The translations under genes were made by a program, and so were the position numbers. Of a DNA stretch of 64,000 nucleotides, positions 61,508 to 64,000 are shown piece by piece (the first letter of the stretch is position 1; each line of letters begins with the position of its first letter). A model generated the notes under the pieces. It saw only the letters and a program-made list of their open reading frames with translations, did no database searches and was not told the origin of the DNA. This stretch comes from Streptomyces sp. TG1A-8 (lineage in GTDB: Bacteria; Actinomycetota; Actinomycetes; Streptomycetales; Streptomycetaceae). The stretch covers positions 4,092,001 to 4,156,000 of the forward strand of contig NZ_JASTLB010000001.1 of NCBI RefSeq assembly GCF_030499535.1, written 5' to 3'.

Positions 61508-63046
61508 ATGTCCGAAACAGCCCTCAAGGCTCCCGGCGCCACCGTCCCGAGCGGGGACGCCAACCGCTGGAGAGCGCTCGTCTTCATCGCGCTCGCCCAG
61601 CTGATGGTCGTCCTCGACGCCACCATCGTGAACATCGCCCTGCCCTCCGCCCAGGCCGACCTCGGCATCTCCGACGGCAACCGGCAGTGGGTCGTCACGG
61701 CCTACGCCCTCGCCTTCGGCGGCCTGCTGCTCTTCGGCGGCCGGATCGCCGACCTGTGGGGCCGCAAGCGCGCCTTCGTCACCGGTCTGGCCGGCTTCGC
61801 CGCAGCCTCCGCGCTGGGTGGTGCCGCCACCACCGGCACCATGATGTTCGGCGCCCGCGCCCTGCAGGGCGTCTTCGGCGCCCTGCTCGCCCCGGCCGCG
61901 CTGTCCCTGCTGGCCGTGATGTTCACGGACGCCAAGGAGCGCGCCAAGGCGTTCGGCATCTACGGCGCGATCGCCGGCGGCGGCGGTGCCGTCGGCCTCA
62001 TCCTCGGCGGTTTCCTCACCGAGTACCTGGACTGGCGCTGGACCTTCTTCGTGAACGTCCCGTTCGCCGTCGTGGCCGCGGCCGGCGCCTACTTCGTCAT
62101 CCGCGAGCCGCAGGGCGGCCGCAACCGCTCGCCGCTCGACATACCCGGCGTGGTGCTGTCCACCCTCGGCCTGGTCGCGCTGGTCTACGGTTTCACCCGC
62201 GCCGAGTCCGACGGCTGGGGCGACTCGGTGACCATCGGCATGTTCGTCGCGTCCGCCGTGCTGCTCCTGTCGTTCGTCCTGGTCGAGTCCCGGGTGAAGG
62301 CCCCGCTGCTGCCGCTGCGCGTGGTCAGGGACCGCAGCCGCGGCGGCATCTACCTCTCCCTGGGCCTGGCGATCATCGGCATGTTCGGCCTGTTCCTCTT
62401 CCTGACCTACTACCTGCAGGTCGTGAAGGGCTACTCGCCGGTCAAGACCGGCTTCGCGTTCCTGCCGATGGTGGCCGGCATGATCACCGGCTCCACCCAG
62501 ATCGGCGCCCGGCTGATGACCCGCGTCCCGGCCCGGCTGCTGATGGGCCCCGGCTTCCTGGTCGCCGGCCTCGGCATGCTGCTGCTGACCCAGCTGGAGA
62601 TCGGCTCCTCGTACGCCACCCTGCTGCTGCCCGCGATGGTGCTGCTCGGCCTCGGCATGGGCACGGCGTTCATGCCGGCCATGTCGCTGGCCACCCAGGG
62701 CGTCCTGCCCCGGGACGCCGGTGTCGCGTCCGCGATGGTCAACACCTCGCAGCAGGTGGGCGGCGCGATCGGCACCGCCCTGCTGAACACCGTGGCCGCC
62801 TCGGCGACCACGTCGTACATCGCGGGCCACATCGCCGGTGCCACCTCCGGGCCGCAGCGGCAGCTGGTCCAGCTGCAGGGCATGGTGCACGGCTACAGCA
62901 CGGCGATCTGGTGCGCCGTCGGCATCCTGATGCTGGCCTCGCTGATCGCCTTCACGCTCGTCAACGCCGGCCGTCCGGACACCACCAGGGTGGCCTCCGG
63001 CGAGGGTGCCCAGGACGAGGTGCCGGTGCCGGTGGTCGCCCACTGA
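61508..63046 (+). CDS. DHA2-type MFS drug exporter (14 helices)
   Basis: 512-residue drug:proton antiporter of the DHA2/EmrB-like group. Motif D1 is LDATIVNIALPSAQADL in helix 1, motif A is GGRIADLWGRKR, and motif C falls around GAIAGGGGAVGLILGG. About 14 helices. GTG 61496 is also in frame, but ATG 61508 (MSETALKAP) agrees with relatives. Controlled, by position, by the TetR gene upstream. It ends at a palindrome shared with the convergent MarR gene. Confidence 0.92.
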   Translation: MSETALKAPGATVPSGDANRWRALVFIALAQLMVVLDATIVNIALPSAQADLGISDGNRQWVVTAYALAFGGLLLFGGRIADLWGRKRAFVTGLAGFAAASALGGAATTGTMMFGARALQGVFGALLAPAALSLLAVMFTDAKERAKAFGIYGAIAGGGGAVGLILGGFLTEYLDWRWTFFVNVPFAVVAAAGAYFVIREPQGGRNRSPLDIPGVVLSTLGLVALVYGFTRAESDGWGDSVTIGMFVASAVLLLSFVLVESRVKAPLLPLRVVRDRSRGGIYLSLGLAIIGMFGLFLFLTYYLQVVKGYSPVKTGFAFLPMVAGMITGSTQIGARLMTRVPARLLMGPGFLVAGLGMLLLTQLEIGSSYATLLLPAMVLLGLGMGTAFMPAMSLATQGVLPRDAGVASAMVNTSQQVGGAIGTALLNTVAASATTSYIAGHIAGATSGPQRQLVQLQGMVHGYSTAIWCAVGILMLASLIAFTLVNAGRPDTTRVASGEGAQDEVPVPVVAH

Positions 63047-63065
63047 GCCCCCGCGCGGTGCCCCG

Positions 63066-63095
63066 CCGCTGAGCCCCCGCGCGGGGGCTCAGCGG
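63066..63095. terminator. 30-base palindrome between convergent genes
   Basis: CCGCTGAGCCCCCGC followed by its exact complement GCGGGGGCTCAGCGG. It overlaps the MarR stop codon (63089-63091) and so probably ends transcription from both sides. A partial direct copy of the left arm (GAGCCCCCGCGCGG) stands just before it. Confidence 0.7.
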
Positions 63096-63598
63096 AGCCA
63101 GGGCAGGTCCGCCCCCGCTTCGTCGGGCTGGAGGCCCTCGGCGACGATCTCCATGATCTCGCCGAGGGCCTTCTGCTGGTCCGGGGTGAGCCGCTCGAAC
63201 ATCGCCTGCCGCACCGCGGCCACGTGGCCGGGCGCGGTGCGCCGCAGCACCCCGGCGCCTTCGTCGGTGAGCACCGCGAACTGGCCGCGCTTGTCGGAGG
63301 GGCACTCCTCGCGGCGGACCCAGCCGTTCCTCTCCAGGCGTGCGACCGCGTGCGAGAGCCGGGACCGGGTGATCTTCGACTTCATGGCCAGCTCGGTCAT
63401 CCGCAGCCGGCGGCGTGGCGCCTCGGCGAGGGTGACGAGGAGGCCGTAGTAGACGTGCGGCATGCCCGCGTCGCGCTGCAGCTGCCGGTCGAGGTGGTCC
63501 TCCAGCAGGGTGGTGGCGTGCAGGTAGGCGCGCCAGACGCGCTGCTCCTCGTCGGTGAGCCAGCGGTGGCGGCCGCCGGATTCCGTTGCCGTGTTCAT
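63089..63598 (-). CDS. MarR-family transcriptional regulator
   Basis: 169 residues, winged-helix MarR fold: MTELAMKSKITRSRLSHAVARL is the recognition region (about 68-90) and a wing with PSDKRGQFAVLTDEG follows. ATG 63598 is the chosen start; upstream AGTGGGAC is a modest ribosome site. It is divergent from a LigB-type dioxygenase gene with 144 bp between starts, its likely target. Confidence 0.9.
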   Translation of the reverse strand: MNTATESGGRHRWLTDEEQRVWRAYLHATTLLEDHLDRQLQRDAGMPHVYYGLLVTLAEAPRRRLRMTELAMKSKITRSRLSHAVARLERNGWVRREECPSDKRGQFAVLTDEGAGVLRRTAPGHVAAVRQAMFERLTPDQQKALGEIMEIVAEGLQPDEAGADLPWLR

Positions 63599-63742
63599 GT
63601 GTCCCACTGTACGGGGCATCTCTTTGAAATTTGAACAATTTGTACGTATGCTGAGGGGCAAGAGCTTGAGAGTTAAAGCAACTTGCCAGCCGAAGCACCC
63701 AGTACCCCCCTGGGGGTGGGCCGAGCACCGGGAGCCGCCGCC
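63599..63742. promoter_or_regulatory. Divergent MarR/dioxygenase promoter region
   Basis: The stretch 63620-63690 is clearly richer in A+T than the window. It includes an imperfect palindrome CTTGAGAGTTAAAG (63665-63678) framed by GGCAAG (63657-63662) and CTTGCC (63682-63687), and a TTTGAAATTTGAAC run at 63622-63635. These are plausible MarR operators and promoter parts. Confidence 0.5.
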
Positions 63743-64000
63743 ATGTCCGCCGCACCGCAGGAGACCTCCGCCGCAGGCCGCGGGCGCATGCCCGCCCTCT
63801 ACCTGAGCCACGGAGCCCCGCCGCTCGCCGACGACCCGGTCTGGCCCGGCCAGCTCGCCGCCTGGTCCGCCGCCCTGCCCCGGCCCCGGGCGATCCTCGT
63901 GGTCTCCGCGCACTGGGAGGAGGCCCCCCTCGCCCTCGGCGCCACCCGCACCGTCCCGCTCGTCTACGACTTCTGGGGCTTCCCCGAGCGCTACTACCGC
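63743..64000 (+). CDS. LigB-type (DODA) extradiol dioxygenase, 3' end outside window
   Basis: 86 codons are visible, ending in frame at the window edge. After about 15 variable residues the sequence reads ALYLSHGAPPLADD and AILVVSAHWEEAPLALGATR, then VYDFWGFPERYY, the standard opening of class III extradiol ring-cleavage dioxygenases of the DOPA 4,5-dioxygenase (YgiD-like) family, including two metal-site His residues. ATG 63743 is preceded by GGGAG. Probably controlled by the divergent MarR. Confidence 0.88.
   Translation, partial: MSAAPQETSAAGRGRMPALYLSHGAPPLADDPVWPGQLAAWSAALPRPRAILVVSAHWEEAPLALGATRTVPLVYDFWGFPERYYR

Noticed and set aside
1..64000. CRISPR arrays
   Set aside because: The repeats seen are contiguous tandem units or two-copy duplications, without regular spacers.

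Overview
The window is very high-G+C actinobacterial chromosome, almost certainly Streptomyces. Codon third positions are nearly all G or C, GTG and TTG starts are common, and the gene order matches, from memory and not from a search, the S. coelicolor core region running from dmdR1 through purU, afsK/afsS/afsR and fbiC to the XRE/DUF397 pair scr1/scr2.

Layout. 1-10.8 kb: a PAS/GAF protein cut by the window edge, a SIS-domain protein, the iron regulator DmdR1 with a long antisense ORF, an alpha/beta hydrolase whose nucleophile is Ala, a primase/polymerase-like protein, an HTH-TPR regulator, a repeat-rich membrane protein broken by two frameshifts, an ABC solute-binding lipoprotein and a conserved hypothetical. 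10.8-16 kb: purU, then a sigma-regulation block (ECF sigma with coupled zinc-finger anti-sigma, divergent STAS protein, EF-hand protein, HATPase anti-sigma kinase). 16-22.7 kb: GlxA-type regulator and MFS exporter, flavin monooxygenase, PdxH-like oxidase, TetR, VOC protein. 22.8-28.8 kb: the global antibiotic regulators afsK, afsS (56 aa) and afsR. 29-33.7 kb: a broken LLM oxidoreductase and the two-domain FO synthase fbiC for coenzyme F420 (one frameshift), an L,D-transpeptidase-like protein without its cysteine, and a DUF2165 protein. 34-44.9 kb: ADP-ribosylglycohydrolase, sodium/solute symporter, a large membrane protein, a D,D-carboxypeptidase, GPP34 protein, scr1/scr2-like pair and glutathione peroxidase.

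45.2-53.1 kb is the most unusual block: a Crp/Fnr regulator, a class III cyclase-like protein, a P-loop protein and an SPFH-like protein, converging on a small membrane protein that resembles the Pycsar effector PycTM; then a vWA-OmpA lipoprotein and a membrane protein. The cyclase C-terminus and the P-loop protein N-terminus share a short motif (FGSGDAAxTxxKxYY), an arrangement like amyloid-signalling effector/STAND pairs. I read it as a candidate signalling or defence system.

53.1-58.7 kb is a decayed island at tRNA-Arg(CCT). It has a tRNA 3'-end fragment at the far side, two copies of the same integrase 3' end about 4.5 kb apart, a secreted NucA/NucB-type nuclease with a small acidic partner (possible inhibitor), two further cargo genes and a phage-like holin module. 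58.9-64 kb returns to ordinary genes: M6 metallopeptidase, TetR plus DHA2-type exporter, MarR, and the start of a LigB-type dioxygenase.

At least five genes are broken by single-base changes, four or five of them inside or beside G or C runs. This pattern suggests sequencing error for some (fbiC, glutathione peroxidase) rather than true gene loss.
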